In this document: positions 16,523 to 27,172 of the stretch, piece by piece | Position numbering within the stretch: position 1 is the first letter of the stretch | Layout of the letters: each line of letters opens with the position of its first letter | Assembly: GCA_041394245.1 (NCBI GenBank) | Contig: JAWKIR010000002.1 | Span: 2,170,001-2,234,000, forward strand | Reading direction: 5' to 3' | Source: Acidimicrobiales bacterium | GTDB lineage: Bacteria > Actinomycetota > Acidimicrobiia > Acidimicrobiales > Aldehydirespiratoraceae | Length of the DNA: 64,000 nt | Position numbers and translations under genes: made by a program | The notes under the pieces: model-generated | Database searches by the model: none | The model's input: only the letters and a program-made list of their open reading frames with translations | What the model was told of the DNA's origin: nothing

Positions 16523-17515
16523 TCAGTCGGCCAGGAGGATCTCGACCGCCATCGACGGGGTCATGTCGCCGGCCAGCACGGCGGCCTCCACGACCCGGCG
16601 GCGCTCGACGATGTCGGGATCGGCCTCGAACCGGGCGACCAGCTGGTCGACGAGCATCGCGTTCATCCATTCGAGCTGCTGGGCGCGGCGCCGGGCGGCG
16701 CGCTCCCCGGACGCTTCGAGCTTGCGGCGGTGCAACTCGATCTGTTCCCAGATCTCGTCGAGCCCCTCGCCCGTGAGGCCCGAGCAGGTGAGGACCGGTG
16801 GAGTCCAGTTCTCGCTGGCCGGCTGGAGGAGATGCAGGGCACGGCGATAGTCCCCGGCGGCCAACGCAGCCCGCTGGGCGTTGTCGCCGTCGGCCTTGTT
16901 GACGGCGAGCAGGTCGGCGAGCTCGAGCACGCCCTTCTTGATGCCCTGGAGCTCGTCACCGGCACCGGAGAGCATCAGTACGACGAAGATGTCGACCATG
17001 CCGTGCACGACCGTCTCGGACTGCCCGACCCCGACCGTCTCCACGATCACGATGTCGTGACCGGCCGCCTCGAGCACGAGCATCGACTCGCGGGTCGCCC
17101 GGGCCACGCCGCCCAGCGTTCCCGCCGACGGCGACGGTCGGATGAACGCCCGATCGTCGACGGCGAGCCGGGACATCCGGGTCTTGTCGCCGAGAATCGA
17201 TCCGCCGGTACGCGAACTCGAGGGATCGACCGCGAGCACTGCGACCTTGTGATCGGCCGCGGTCAGCGATGTGCCGAGTGACTCGATGAAGGTCGACTTC
17301 CCGACGCCGGGGACACCCGTGATGCCGACCCGGTCGGCGTTGCCGGTGTGCGGGAGCAGGGTCGCCAGGAGCGCACCGGCGCGGGCCCGGTGGTCGGCTC
17401 GAGTCGACTCGACGAGCGTGATCGCCCGCCCGATCGCGGTGCGGTCGCCGGCCAACACTCCCGCGGCGAGCGCCTCGTCGTCGTCGGGATCGGCCCCGAG
17501 CATTTCCGCTGACAT
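16523..17515 (-). CDS. meaB: Methylmalonyl-CoA mutase-associated GTPase MeaB
   Basis: A G3E-family GTPase (330 residues) that guards cofactor loading and repair of B12-dependent methylmalonyl-CoA mutase, encoded 4 kb away as mutA-mutB. The Walker A motif GVPGVGKST is at 67-75, the family motif VDPSSSRTGGSILGDKTRM at 96-114, switch II ETVGVGQSE near 156-164, and the guanine-specificity motif NKAD near 205. The C-terminal dimerisation arm (about 260-330) is present. ATG 17515 follows a TAACGT -10 box by 8 nt. It is separated by only 24 bp from a divergent gene. Confidence 0.95.
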   Translation of the reverse strand: MSAEMLGADPDDDEALAAGVLAGDRTAIGRAITLVESTRADHRARAGALLATLLPHTGNADRVGITGVPGVGKSTFIESLGTSLTAADHKVAVLAVDPSSSRTGGSILGDKTRMSRLAVDDRAFIRPSPSAGTLGGVARATRESMLVLEAAGHDIVIVETVGVGQSETVVHGMVDIFVVLMLSGAGDELQGIKKGVLELADLLAVNKADGDNAQRAALAAGDYRRALHLLQPASENWTPPVLTCSGLTGEGLDEIWEQIELHRRKLEASGERAARRRAQQLEWMNAMLVDQLVARFEADPDIVERRRVVEAAVLAGDMTPSMAVEILLAD

Positions 17516-17523
17516 CGCCGCCG

Positions 17524-17533
17524 ACGTTACCTT
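17524..17533. promoter_or_regulatory. Overlapping divergent -10 boxes for meaB (minus) and the SnoaL-like gene (plus)
   Basis: In ACGTTACCTT the minus strand reads TAACGT (17529-17524, 8 nt before the meaB ATG) and the plus strand reads TACCTT (17528-17533, 6 nt before the ATG at 17540). The two hexamers share two bases, so both genes appear to be driven leaderless from one site in a 24-bp gap. Confidence 0.6.
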
Positions 17534-17539
17534 CTGGCC

Positions 17540-18007
17540 ATGGCCCATGAACGAGCAGAGATCGAAGCAACGATTCAGCGCTACCTGGATCTGCGCCGAG
17601 CGGCGATCGCCGGCGAGATCCCCTGGAGCGACCTCAAGGAGGTCTTCACCGACGACGCCGTGTTCGTCGATTCGGTGTGGGGCCGACACGAGGGCGTCGA
17701 CGCGCTCGTGGAGTTCCTCGACAACTCGATGGCCGGCCTCGACACCTGGGACTTCCCCCACTTCTGGGAGGCGATCGACGGCGATCGTGTGTTCCTGCGG
17801 TGGAGCAACCGGCTTCCCGGCGAACTGGCCGACGGCTCCCCGATCGACAACTTCGGGATGTCGTACCTGGAGTACGCCGGGAACGGGAAGTTCTCCTACG
17901 AGGAGGACATGTACTCCGAGAGCCACCTCCGGCTGACGATGAAGCAGTCGACCTGGGTGCCGAGTGCGGACATGGTGGCACCGCCGGCCGATCGCGACTG
18001 GGTCTAG
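17540..18007 (+). CDS. SnoaL/NTF2-like protein
   Basis: A 155-residue protein with the cone-shaped alpha+beta NTF2 pattern: a helical start (EIEATIQRYLDLRRAA), WSDLKEVFTDDAVFVDSVWGRHEG, then beta-rich DRVFLRWSNRLPGELADGSPIDNFGMSYLEYAGNGKFSYEEDMY. Members are ketosteroid-isomerase-like enzymes, cyclases or non-catalytic ligand binders, so no reaction can be assigned. The start is fixed by TACCTT 6 nt upstream, with no SD. It is followed 8 bp later by a Dabb-domain gene, likely co-transcribed. Confidence 0.8.
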   Translation: MAHERAEIEATIQRYLDLRRAAIAGEIPWSDLKEVFTDDAVFVDSVWGRHEGVDALVEFLDNSMAGLDTWDFPHFWEAIDGDRVFLRWSNRLPGELADGSPIDNFGMSYLEYAGNGKFSYEEDMYSESHLRLTMKQSTWVPSADMVAPPADRDWV

Positions 18008-18015
18008 CGACGCCG

Positions 18016-18309
18016 ATGATCCGCCACACGGTCCTTCTCACGTTCGACGGCAGCGACGACGCGCAGATCCGACGGGTCATCGACGAACTCCGCGAACTGC
18101 CCTCACTCATCCCCGAGATCCAGGCCTACACGGTCGGACGCGACCTCGGGCTCACCGAGGGGACGGCGACGGTCGTCGTGTCGGGTGACTTCGCGACCGT
18201 CGCCGACTACCAGACCTACTCGGGTCATCCCGAGCACGTCCGGGTCCTCGATGACCACATCCGCCCCCACGTCACTGCACTCACGCGGGCCCAGATCGAG
18301 CTGCCCTGA
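18016..18309 (+). CDS. Dabb (stress-responsive A/B barrel) domain protein
   Basis: A 97-residue ferredoxin-like alpha/beta protein: MIRHTVLLTF at the N-terminus, a central helix (DAQIRRVIDELRELPSLIPEIQAY), VVVSGDFATVADYQTYSGHPEHVRVL and a C-terminal strand. This is the standard single-domain Dabb layout, forming a dimeric barrel. Some members are small cyclases or decarboxylases; most are uncharacterised. It follows the SnoaL-like gene by 8 bp and precedes the transporter by 25 bp. Confidence 0.82.
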   Translation: MIRHTVLLTFDGSDDAQIRRVIDELRELPSLIPEIQAYTVGRDLGLTEGTATVVVSGDFATVADYQTYSGHPEHVRVLDDHIRPHVTALTRAQIELP

Positions 18310-18334
18310 TCGAGGTGCTCGGCGAGGCCGGCTC

Positions 18335-20884
18335 ATGAACACGCCACGACCGAGGTCGAACAGCGCCCCCTCGGCGGGGACGCTCGGTACGTTCGGTGGG
18401 GTCTTCACGCCCAGCCTGCTCACGATCCTGGGCCTCGTACTCTTCCTGCGGCTCGGCTATGTCGTCGGCAACGTCGGTCTCATCGGGTCGCTGCTGATCC
18501 TCGTCATGGCGACCTCGGTCTCCGTGCTCACGTCGATCTCGCTCGCCGCGATGGCGACCAACATGAAGGTCCGGGGCGGGGGCGTCTACTTCCTGATCTC
18601 CCGAACCCTCGGGCCCGCCTTCGGCGGCGCGATCGGGATCGTGCTCTACGGGGCAATGTCGGTGTCGGTCGCCTTCTACGCGATCGGTTTCGGCGAAGCC
18701 GTGGCATCCATGATCGGAGAGGACCCGGCCGACTGGGCCCAGCCGATCGCCGCCCTGACGGTGCTGGCGCTCCTCGGTCTCGGGTGGCTCGGCGCCGACA
18801 TCGCCACCCGCCTCCAGTACGTGGTGATGGTGCTGCTCGTCCTCGCACTCGGTAGCTACTTCCTCGGCATCGTCCCCGACATCGACGCCGCGCAGATCGG
18901 CGACAACGCGTCGGCACCCGTCGGCGCCGACGACTTCTGGCTCGTGTTCGCGATCTTCTTCCCGGCGATCACCGGCTTCACCCAGGGAGTGGCGATGTCG
19001 GGCGATCTCCGCAACGCCGGCCGCAGCATCGCGGTGGGCACCTTCGCCGCCGTGGGTCTGTCGACGCTCGTCTATCTGCTGGTCATCATCACGCTGGCCG
19101 GTCGGTTCGACACCGCCGACCTGCGCACCGATCCCAACGTGATGAAGAACGCGTCGGCGATCAGTTGGATGATCGACGCCGGGGTGATCGCGGCGACCCT
19201 GTCGTCGGCGATCGCCTCGATCCTCGGCGCCCCGCGGACCCTGCAGCGACTGGCCAACGACAAGCTCATCCCGCGCCTCGAGCTCTTCGGTCAGGGTGCC
19301 GGCGCCCAGGACAATCCCCGCCGGGCGACCACGCTCACTGCGTGCATCGCCCTGATCACGATCGCGGCGGGCGACCTCAACGTCGTGGCCCCGATCATCT
19401 CGATGTTCTTCCTCGTCTCCTACGGCCTCATCAACTACGCCACGTTCTACGAGGCTCGGGCGGCGAGCACGTCGTTTCGTCCTCGCTTCCGGTTGTTCGA
19501 TGCCCGACTGAGCCTGCTCGGGACGATCGTCTGTGCCGGCGTGATCGTCGCGATCGACCCACTCGCCGGGCTGGTGGCCGGACTGCTGCTCGCCGCGATC
19601 TTCGCAGGGCTGCAGCGCACCGCACGCGCCGCCCGGTGGTCCGACAGCTCGCGGGCCCACTACGCCACCGAGGCCCGGCGCCACCTCCGGGCGGCAGCCG
19701 CCCAACCGAGCGACGGCCGTGACTGGCGACCGTGTTCGCTGGTGTTCGTACCCCGCGACGCGACTCGCCGTACCCGGCTGATCATCATGGCCGAATGGCT
19801 CGAGGGCGGGGTCGGTTACACGACTGCGATTCGAATGGTGGAGGGATCCGGTGCCCGGGTACGCCAGCACGCGGCGATGATCGAGCGTGAGCTCCAGCGG
19901 GAGATCAGCACCCGCCATCCGGGTGTGTTCGGTCGCGTCGTCGCCGCTCCCGATCTGGGAAGTGCCACCGCCGCAGCCGTCCAGATGCACGGGTTCGGCG
20001 ATCTCCGCACGAACCTCGCCGTCCATGGCTGGGCCGATCTCGAGGCCCGACTCGCGCTCGACGGCGCGCCACAACGCGAGGCGCTGTTGCAGAGCACGCG
20101 ACTCGGCGCCAACGTCGTGATCGCGGCCTGCGAGACGAACGCCTGGAAACAGCTCGGCAGTGTCCCCTCCGATCAGCGGTCGATCGCCGTGCTGTGGACC
20201 GACGACCACTCGGGTTCGATCATGACGCTGCTCGCGTGGCTGACCACCCGACACCCCGACTGGACCGGCGCGTCGTTGAAGGTGCTCGTTCCCGACTCTC
20301 CCGGAGAAGCCGACCGCATCCGCATCCTGCTCGACGAGGCCCGTATCGACTGTTCGATCGAACGAACCGCCGAGGATCTCGGTGCCGGGCTCCGAGCACT
20401 CGAGGCGGCCCATCTGGCGTTCGTCCCCCTTCGTCTCCGGCAGGGCCACCCCCTCGGTCCGGCCGACACCGAGGTCACCGAGCTCGTCGGTCGACTCGGG
20501 GCAACCTTCCTCGTCCATGTCGCCGAGGACGTCGAGCTGATCTCCGAACCCGACGAAGGGATCGTCGCCCAGCTCGCCGAGGCCCGCGACCGCGCTGCTG
20601 CCGCCACGAGACGGGCGGCCGACCTCGACGCCGAGGCCGCGCGCCTGCTGGTCGAAGCAGAGGCGATGCGGATGTCGGCCGACCGGTCGGCCGACGGGCA
20701 GACGAAGTCGGCTGAGGTCGCGGCGCTGGAGGCCGTGGAGACGGCTGCGATCGCGGCACGGCGCCAATACGCCGACGCGCTGACCCGAGCGCGTGAGGCG
20801 ACCGCCCGCGTCGCGGAACTCGAGGGGGCCACCCGGTCGATCGATGCCGCGCTGTGGCGCAGCGTCAGCGAGGCCGACGACTGA
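18335..20884 (+). CDS. SLC12-like (cation-chloride cotransporter type) APC-superfamily transporter with C-terminal coiled coil
   Basis: An 849-residue secondary transporter. Residues about 15-435 form 12 membrane segments, with the cotransporter signature LGTFGGVFTPSLLTILGLVLFLRLGYVVGNVG at the start and FPAITGFTQGVAMSGDLRNAGRSIAVGT in TM6. A soluble domain of about 300 residues (WRPCSLVFVPRD ... TWTDDHSGSIMTLLAWLTT region) resembles the regulatory tail of bacterial and eukaryotic SLC12 proteins. The last 90 residues are a long Ala/Glu/Arg heptad-rich coiled coil, unusual for the family. Likely cargo is K+ or Na+ with Cl-, or amino acids; not decidable. ATG 18335 starts 25 bp after the Dabb gene. 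The 3' end overlaps the convergent gene by 20 bp. Confidence 0.85.
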   Translation: MNTPRPRSNSAPSAGTLGTFGGVFTPSLLTILGLVLFLRLGYVVGNVGLIGSLLILVMATSVSVLTSISLAAMATNMKVRGGGVYFLISRTLGPAFGGAIGIVLYGAMSVSVAFYAIGFGEAVASMIGEDPADWAQPIAALTVLALLGLGWLGADIATRLQYVVMVLLVLALGSYFLGIVPDIDAAQIGDNASAPVGADDFWLVFAIFFPAITGFTQGVAMSGDLRNAGRSIAVGTFAAVGLSTLVYLLVIITLAGRFDTADLRTDPNVMKNASAISWMIDAGVIAATLSSAIASILGAPRTLQRLANDKLIPRLELFGQGAGAQDNPRRATTLTACIALITIAAGDLNVVAPIISMFFLVSYGLINYATFYEARAASTSFRPRFRLFDARLSLLGTIVCAGVIVAIDPLAGLVAGLLLAAIFAGLQRTARAARWSDSSRAHYATEARRHLRAAAAQPSDGRDWRPCSLVFVPRDATRRTRLIIMAEWLEGGVGYTTAIRMVEGSGARVRQHAAMIERELQREISTRHPGVFGRVVAAPDLGSATAAAVQMHGFGDLRTNLAVHGWADLEARLALDGAPQREALLQSTRLGANVVIAACETNAWKQLGSVPSDQRSIAVLWTDDHSGSIMTLLAWLTTRHPDWTGASLKVLVPDSPGEADRIRILLDEARIDCSIERTAEDLGAGLRALEAAHLAFVPLRLRQGHPLGPADTEVTELVGRLGATFLVHVAEDVELISEPDEGIVAQLAEARDRAAAATRRAADLDAEAARLLVEAEAMRMSADRSADGQTKSAEVAALEAVETAAIAARRQYADALTRAREATARVAELEGATRSIDAALWRSVSEADD

Positions 20885-21614
20885 GCAGGTGCCGGCGCGA
20901 GCCGGCGACGGCGACGCCACCCACCATGACGAACCCGATCGCGAGAGCGACCAGGACCCCGGCACCGAAACCGGTGACGGCCAATTGCCCGTCGTTCGTC
21001 TCCTGCGTGCCGAGGACCTGGGTGGCGACGGTGGTCGGCGGAACCGTCGACGACGCAGACGGCGCGGAGAGTTCGATCGTGGTCGTGGTGGCCGGTGAGA
21101 CGGAGGTGGTCGTGGTGGACCCCGTCACCGTCTCGTCGAAGCGCACGGGAGCGGACACGGCGCCCTGCGCAGAATCGAAGCTCCACGTGTTGAACACGAC
21201 GACACAGTCGGCGATCGCACAGTCGGTGCCGTCACCGGTCCACCGGGGAAGCGCCACCGATGTCGACACGACCGCGATGGGCCGGGGCTGCACGGCGAGC
21301 GGGCAGCCGGTGGCGAGGATCCGTGAAGCGAGGTCCATGTCGCCGTCGTGGAAGCACACGAGGCCGGTGCAGACGTTGCGGAGCGACACGAGGTCGGTGG
21401 CGTCGGCCCCGACCGTCGGTGCCGCATCGGCCGGGCAGAGGGCCAATGTCGCGTAGTCGGAGCCCGTGGTGGTGGCCGACACATCGACCGTCTGGCCGTC
21501 GAGCAGGTCGACGGCGGGAGTGACGGTGATGTCGTCGGTCTGGGCCGACACCGGAGCCACCGAGGCGACGACGAGCATCGCCGCTCCCATGACCAGCGCC
21601 GCCGGCCGTCTCAC
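20865..21614 (-). CDS. Secreted neocarzinostatin-like surface protein with LAVTG sortase motif
   Basis: A 249-residue exported protein. Signal peptide: [24 protein letters not shown], likely cut after Ala24. Residues about 28-160 resemble the neocarzinostatin immunoglobulin-like fold ([20 protein letters not shown] ... [12 protein letters not shown] ... APVRFD) with six Cys (60, 82, 87, 104, 132, 137). A Thr/Ser-rich stalk (162-200) leads to LAVTG (211-215), a membrane helix and an Arg-rich tail: the three-part signal of class E sortase substrates (LAxTG). GTG 21614 overlaps the mutB stop as GTGA, so a surface protein is translationally coupled to methylmalonyl-CoA mutase. No sortase lies in the window. 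Ligand and role are unknown. Confidence 0.8.
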   Translation of the reverse strand: MRRPAALVMGAAMLVVASVAPVSAQTDDITVTPAVDLLDGQTVDVSATTTGSDYATLALCPADAAPTVGADATDLVSLRNVCTGLVCFHDGDMDLASRILATGCPLAVQPRPIAVVSTSVALPRWTGDGTDCAIADCVVVFNTWSFDSAQGAVSAPVRFDETVTGSTTTTSVSPATTTTIELSAPSASSTVPPTTVATQVLGTQETNDGQLAVTGFGAGVLVALAIGFVMVGGVAVAGSRRHLLSRRPR

Positions 21615-23731
21615 AGCAGATCCAGCAACTCGAGTGCTGCGTCGGCGATGACGGTGCCGGGCGGGTAGACGGCGACCGCTCCCATGTCGAGCAGGGTGGG
21701 AACGTCGTCGGGCGGGATCACACCGCCGACCGTGATCTTGATGTCGCCGCGCCCGAGCTTCGCCAACTCGTCGCGCAACTCCGGTACGAGCGTCAGGTGA
21801 CCGGCGGCGAGCGACGACGCGCCGACCACGTGGACGTCGGCCTCGACCGCCTGACGGGCGACTTCGGCCGGGGTCTGGAACAGCGGTCCGATGTCGACAT
21901 CGAAGCCGAGGTCGGCGAACGCGGTGGCGATCACCTTCTGGCCTCGGTCGTGGCCGTCCTGGCCCATCTTGGCGATGAGAATGCGCGGGCGACGACCGTT
22001 CGCCTCGGCGAACGCATCGACCTTGTCGCGCACGGCGGTCACGGAATCGGCGTCGGCTCCCACTTCGCTTCGGTACACCCCTTCGATCGTTCGAATCGTC
22101 GCGACGTGACGACCGTAGACCTTCTCGAGCGCGTCGCTGATCTCGCCCACGCTGGCCTTCTCGCGAGCGGCATCGATCGCGAGGGCGAGCAGGTTGCCCG
22201 TGCCATTGGCCGCGGCCTCGGTCAGCGCGGCGAGCGCGGACTCGACGGCGTCGTTGTCGCGTTCGGCCCGGAGCTGTTCGAGCTTGGCGATCTGGGCCGC
22301 ACGGACCTCGGCGTTCTCGATCTTGAGGACGTCGATGTCCTCGTTCTCGTCGAGGCGGTACTTGTTGACGCCGATCACCGCCTGGCGACCGGAGTCGATC
22401 CGCGCCTGCGTGCGCGCCGCAGCCTCCTCGATGCGCAGCTTCGGGATGCCGGCCTCGATGGCCGCAGCCATGCCACCCATCGCCTCCACCTCGGAGATGT
22501 GGTCCCAGGCCTTCTTGGCGAGTTCGTTGGTCAGCCGCTCGACGTGGCGGCTGCCGCCCCACGGATCGACCGTGCGGGTGGTGCCACTCTCCTGTTGCAG
22601 GAAGAGCTGGGTGTTGCGAGCGATGCGCGCCGAGAAGTCGGTCGGGAGCGCCAGGGCTTCGTCGAGCGCATTGGTGTGGAGCGACTGCGTGTGGCCCTGG
22701 GTGGCGGCCATGGCTTCGATGCAGGTGCGGGCGACGTTGTTGTAGACGTCCTGCGCGGTCAGCGACCAGCCGCTGGTCTGGCTGTGGGTCCGCAACGACA
22801 GCGACTTGGGGTTCTGCGGGTCGAACTGCTTCATCAGCTTCGACCACAGCAGGCGGGCGGCGCGCAGCTTCGCCACCTCCATGAAGAAGTCCATGCCGAT
22901 CGCCCAGAAGAAGCTGAGGCGGGGGGCGAACGCGTCGACGTCGAGGCCGGCCTCGATCCCGGCCCTGACGTATTCGACACCGTCGGCGAGTGTGTAGGCG
23001 AGCTCGAGGTCGGCGGTCGCGCCGGCCTCCTGCATGTGGTAGCCGGAGATCGAGATCGAGTTGAACTTCGGCATCTCCTCGCTGGTGAAGGCGAAGATGT
23101 CGGAGATGATCCGCATGCTCGGGGTGGGCGGATAGATGTAGGTGTTGCGGACCATGAACTCCTTGAGGATGTCGTTCTGGATGGTCCCGGCCAGCTGTGC
23201 GGGCTTGACGCCCTGTTCCTCGGCGGCGACGACATAGAGCGCGAGCACCGGTAGTACCGCGCCGTTCATGGTCATCGACACACTCATCTCGTCGAGCGGG
23301 ATGCCGTCGAAGAGCTGGCGCATGTCGAGGATCGAATCGATCGCCACGCCGGCCATGCCGACATCGCCCGACACCCGGGGATTGTCGGAGTCGTAGCCGC
23401 GGTGGGTGGCGAGGTCGAACGCGACCGACAGACCCTTCTGCCCGGCCGCGAGGTTGCGCCGGTAGAACGCGTTGGACGCCTCGGCCGTCGAGAACCCGGC
23501 GTATTGGCGGATCGTCCACGGCTGGTTGACGTACATCGTCGGGTACGGGCCCCGAAGAAACGGCGGCAACCCGGGGAGCGTCTCGAGGAAGTCGAGGTCG
23601 GCGATGTCGTCCGCGGTCGTGACCGCAGGGATGTCGATGCCTTCAGGGGTCTCGTTGACGACGTCGCTCGTGGTGGCGGCCGACACCGGCTCGCCCAGGT
23701 CGATCGTCGTGAAGTCCGGGATCACGCTCAT
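21611..23731 (-). CDS. mutB: Methylmalonyl-CoA mutase large (catalytic) subunit
   Basis: Adenosylcobalamin-dependent interconversion of methylmalonyl-CoA and succinyl-CoA, linking propionyl-CoA (odd-chain fat, Val, Ile, Thr breakdown) to the TCA cycle. The 706-residue protein has the substrate-barrel motif [20 protein letters not shown] (64-83), the barrel region [25 protein letters not shown] and a C-terminal cobalamin domain with lower-ligand His594 (MGQDGHDRG) plus GASSLAAGH and GGVIPPDD. It pairs with MutA upstream (30-bp gap) and with MeaB. ATG 23731 lacks an SD, but TACCGT lies 6 nt upstream, supporting a leaderless start; GTG 23725 is an alternative. Confidence 0.97.
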   Translation of the reverse strand: MSVIPDFTTIDLGEPVSAATTSDVVNETPEGIDIPAVTTADDIADLDFLETLPGLPPFLRGPYPTMYVNQPWTIRQYAGFSTAEASNAFYRRNLAAGQKGLSVAFDLATHRGYDSDNPRVSGDVGMAGVAIDSILDMRQLFDGIPLDEMSVSMTMNGAVLPVLALYVVAAEEQGVKPAQLAGTIQNDILKEFMVRNTYIYPPTPSMRIISDIFAFTSEEMPKFNSISISGYHMQEAGATADLELAYTLADGVEYVRAGIEAGLDVDAFAPRLSFFWAIGMDFFMEVAKLRAARLLWSKLMKQFDPQNPKSLSLRTHSQTSGWSLTAQDVYNNVARTCIEAMAATQGHTQSLHTNALDEALALPTDFSARIARNTQLFLQQESGTTRTVDPWGGSRHVERLTNELAKKAWDHISEVEAMGGMAAAIEAGIPKLRIEEAAARTQARIDSGRQAVIGVNKYRLDENEDIDVLKIENAEVRAAQIAKLEQLRAERDNDAVESALAALTEAAANGTGNLLALAIDAAREKASVGEISDALEKVYGRHVATIRTIEGVYRSEVGADADSVTAVRDKVDAFAEANGRRPRILIAKMGQDGHDRGQKVIATAFADLGFDVDIGPLFQTPAEVARQAVEADVHVVGASSLAAGHLTLVPELRDELAKLGRGDIKITVGGVIPPDDVPTLLDMGAVAVYPPGTVIADAALELLDLL

Positions 23732-23737
23732 CTCCCC

Positions 23738-23743
23738 ACGGTA
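23738..23743 (-). promoter_or_regulatory. -10 box (TACCGT) of a possible leaderless promoter for mutB
   Basis: TACCGT ends 6 nt before ATG 23731 in the 30-bp gap after mutA. It may provide extra mutB transcript beyond mutA read-through. The same hexamer at the same distance precedes mutA. Confidence 0.5.
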
Positions 23744-23761
23744 CCCGCGCGCACCCGGAGG

Positions 23762-25552
23762 TCAGATTCCGAGGTCGGCGTGGAGCCGCGTCAGCGCGTC
23801 GAGCACGTCGACGCCGACGTGCCAGAACTCGTCGACCCCCGCAGCCAGGAGTTCGTCGCGGAGATCTCCGGGCGCCCCGGCCAGCACCACCTTGGCGCCC
23901 GCCTCCTTGAGCGCGGTCGCAGTCGCCGCGGCCCGCTCGGCGTAGACCCCGTCGGAGGAGCAGATCACGGCGACGGACGCGCCGGTTTCGGAGAAGCGCG
24001 CCTCGGCCTCGATCGGCGATGCCGATCCGTCGGTGTCGCCACCGACGGCCGCAACCCCGCCGACGGCGAGGAAGTTGGTGATCCATGTCGATCTGGCGGT
24101 GTGGGTCGCGAGCGGCCCGAGGGCGGCGAGATGCACGGACGGGCGGCTGCCGGTGGCGGCGAGGGCACGGTCGGCCGCGTCGCGCAGCGCCTCGAAGGGC
24201 GCCGCCATCCGGCGGACCGGGAACCCGGAAGCGGCGGGACGGGCCGATCTCACGACCGGTGTCTCGTCGATGTCGGGGAACTCCGACACGCCGGTGATCG
24301 GCGCACGACGCGTACCGATCTCGGCGAGACGGCGATTCCAGGCGGCCTCGAGATCGTCGGCGATCGAGCCATCGGCGAGCGCAGCCTCGATGCCCCCCTT
24401 GGCCTCGATTCCCTGGAAGACCCCCCAGGCCGCGGCTGCGAGCCGGTCGGTCAGCGACTCGACGAACCACGAACCGGCGGCCGGGTCGACCACCGTGGCG
24501 AGGTGTGACTCCTCGATGAGGAGGAGCTGGGTGTTGCGGGCGATCCGCCGCGAGAACGCATCGGGCACACCGAGCGCATCGTCGAACGGGAGCACGGTGA
24601 TCGCGTCGGCGCCGCCCACCCCGGCGGCCAGCGACGCGGTGGTCGCCCGGAGCATGTTCACCCAGGGGTCGCGCCGGCTGTACATGGCACGGCTGGTCAC
24701 GGCCTGGATCGAGTGGGCCCACGATTCCGCAGGCACACCACAGGCATCGAGCACCCTGCCCCACAGGCGACGGGCGGCCCGCAGCGAGGCGATGGTCATG
24801 AACTGGTCGGCGCCGGCACTCATCCGGAAGCCGATGGTGGTCGCCGCCGCCCCGGGGTCGGTTCCGATCCGTTCGAACGCACGCAGGTACGCGACGGCCG
24901 TCGCGATGGCCCAGCCCAGTTCCTCCGCTTCGGTCGCACCCGCATCGGCGTAGCGCGTGGAGTCGACCGTGATCGTGCGGCCCCGCGGCAGCGTCGGCGC
25001 GAGCTCGGCCGCGGCGGCGACACACTCCTCGACGGAGCCCTCCTCACCGCGGGCGACGCCGCCGATCGGGTCGAGGCCGAGCCAACTTCCGGTGGTCGCC
25101 GCATGGCCGCGCTCGACGACGAGCGCATGGAGGGCCCGGGCCGACTCGACGTCGGCGTGAGGGGCCAACACGATCGGGGCGAGGTCGAGCAACACCCCGT
25201 CGGTGGCCGCCCGGATGGCGTCGAGCGACCATCCACCGGCGGGTGCGGTCAGCTCGATCGACGTCACGCCCCGCTCGAGTTCGGCGATCACCGCCGTTGC
25301 GACATCGGGGTCGCCGCCGTCGTGCACCTGGCGCACGTCCCACCCACGCTCGATGCGTTCGGGATCGACCGGCACCGACCGGGCACTCGTGCCGTCGAAT
25401 TCCGTGTAGAGCGGTTGGATGTCGAGCCCGTCGCGCGTGGCGCCGACCAGGACCCGATCGAACGGCTTGCCGCGCAACACCTTCTCCACGGCCGACAGCC
25501 ACTCGTCGCGATCCGCGGTCGGGAACTCGGCCCCCAGGCTCAACTCAGTCAT
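23762..25552 (-). CDS. mutA: Methylmalonyl-CoA mutase small (accessory) subunit
   Basis: Non-catalytic partner of MutB in the heterodimeric enzyme. The 596-residue protein parallels MutB along its length (WLGLDPIGGVARG, DSTRYADAGATEAEELGWAIATAVAYLRAFERIG, GFRMSAGADQFMTIASLRAARRLWGRVL, ARNTQLLLIEESHLATVVDPAAGSWFVE), but its C-terminal cobalamin-like domain lacks the DxHxxG motif, as expected for this subunit. ATG 25552 is set by TACCGT 6 nt upstream. It is the first gene of mutA-mutB-LAVTG protein and diverges from the ABC transporter operon. Confidence 0.94.
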   Translation of the reverse strand: MTELSLGAEFPTADRDEWLSAVEKVLRGKPFDRVLVGATRDGLDIQPLYTEFDGTSARSVPVDPERIERGWDVRQVHDGGDPDVATAVIAELERGVTSIELTAPAGGWSLDAIRAATDGVLLDLAPIVLAPHADVESARALHALVVERGHAATTGSWLGLDPIGGVARGEEGSVEECVAAAAELAPTLPRGRTITVDSTRYADAGATEAEELGWAIATAVAYLRAFERIGTDPGAAATTIGFRMSAGADQFMTIASLRAARRLWGRVLDACGVPAESWAHSIQAVTSRAMYSRRDPWVNMLRATTASLAAGVGGADAITVLPFDDALGVPDAFSRRIARNTQLLLIEESHLATVVDPAAGSWFVESLTDRLAAAAWGVFQGIEAKGGIEAALADGSIADDLEAAWNRRLAEIGTRRAPITGVSEFPDIDETPVVRSARPAASGFPVRRMAAPFEALRDAADRALAATGSRPSVHLAALGPLATHTARSTWITNFLAVGGVAAVGGDTDGSASPIEAEARFSETGASVAVICSSDGVYAERAAATATALKEAGAKVVLAGAPGDLRDELLAAGVDEFWHVGVDVLDALTRLHADLGI

Positions 25553-25558
25553 GCCCCG

Positions 25559-25564
25559 ACGGTA
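25559..25564 (-). promoter_or_regulatory. -10 box (TACCGT) for mutA
   Basis: TACCGT ends 6 nt before ATG 25552, with no SD between. Leaderless initiation of the mutA-mutB operon is inferred. Confidence 0.55.
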
Positions 25565-25644
25565 CCGGCGGCACCGACCCACCGTCGATATGGATGGCGG
25601 GCGGCAATCGATGTGGCGTTTGGCACAACCACCGGCACTGGCGC

Positions 25645-25650
25645 TATCGT
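25645..25650 (+). promoter_or_regulatory. Candidate -10 box (TATCGT) for the ABC transporter operon
   Basis: TATCGT lies 19 bp after a possible -35 TTGGCA (25620-25625). It would give a leader of about 40 nt that contains the strong SD (GGAGGGG) before ATG 25699. This is a conventional, leadered start, unlike mutA on the other strand of the same 146-bp gap. Confidence 0.35.
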
Positions 25651-25698
25651 CCGCGTCGGCCGATCGATCGGTCCAGAGTTCGTCCCGTGGAGGGGTCC

Positions 25699-27162
<1,464 letters not shown>

Positions 27163-27172
27163 TCCCGATTTC

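Noticed and set aside
18281..20965. 894-codon open frame antisense to the SLC12-like transporter
   Set aside because: Arg/Gly/Glu/His-rich composition and no family motif; typical stop-poor antisense frame of high-GC coding DNA.
20865..23519. Single open frame of 884 codons spanning mutB and the LAVTG protein
   Set aside because: Only the last 250 codons are real; upstream the frame is an Arg-rich shadow of mutB. A GTG overlapping the mutB stop gives the true start.
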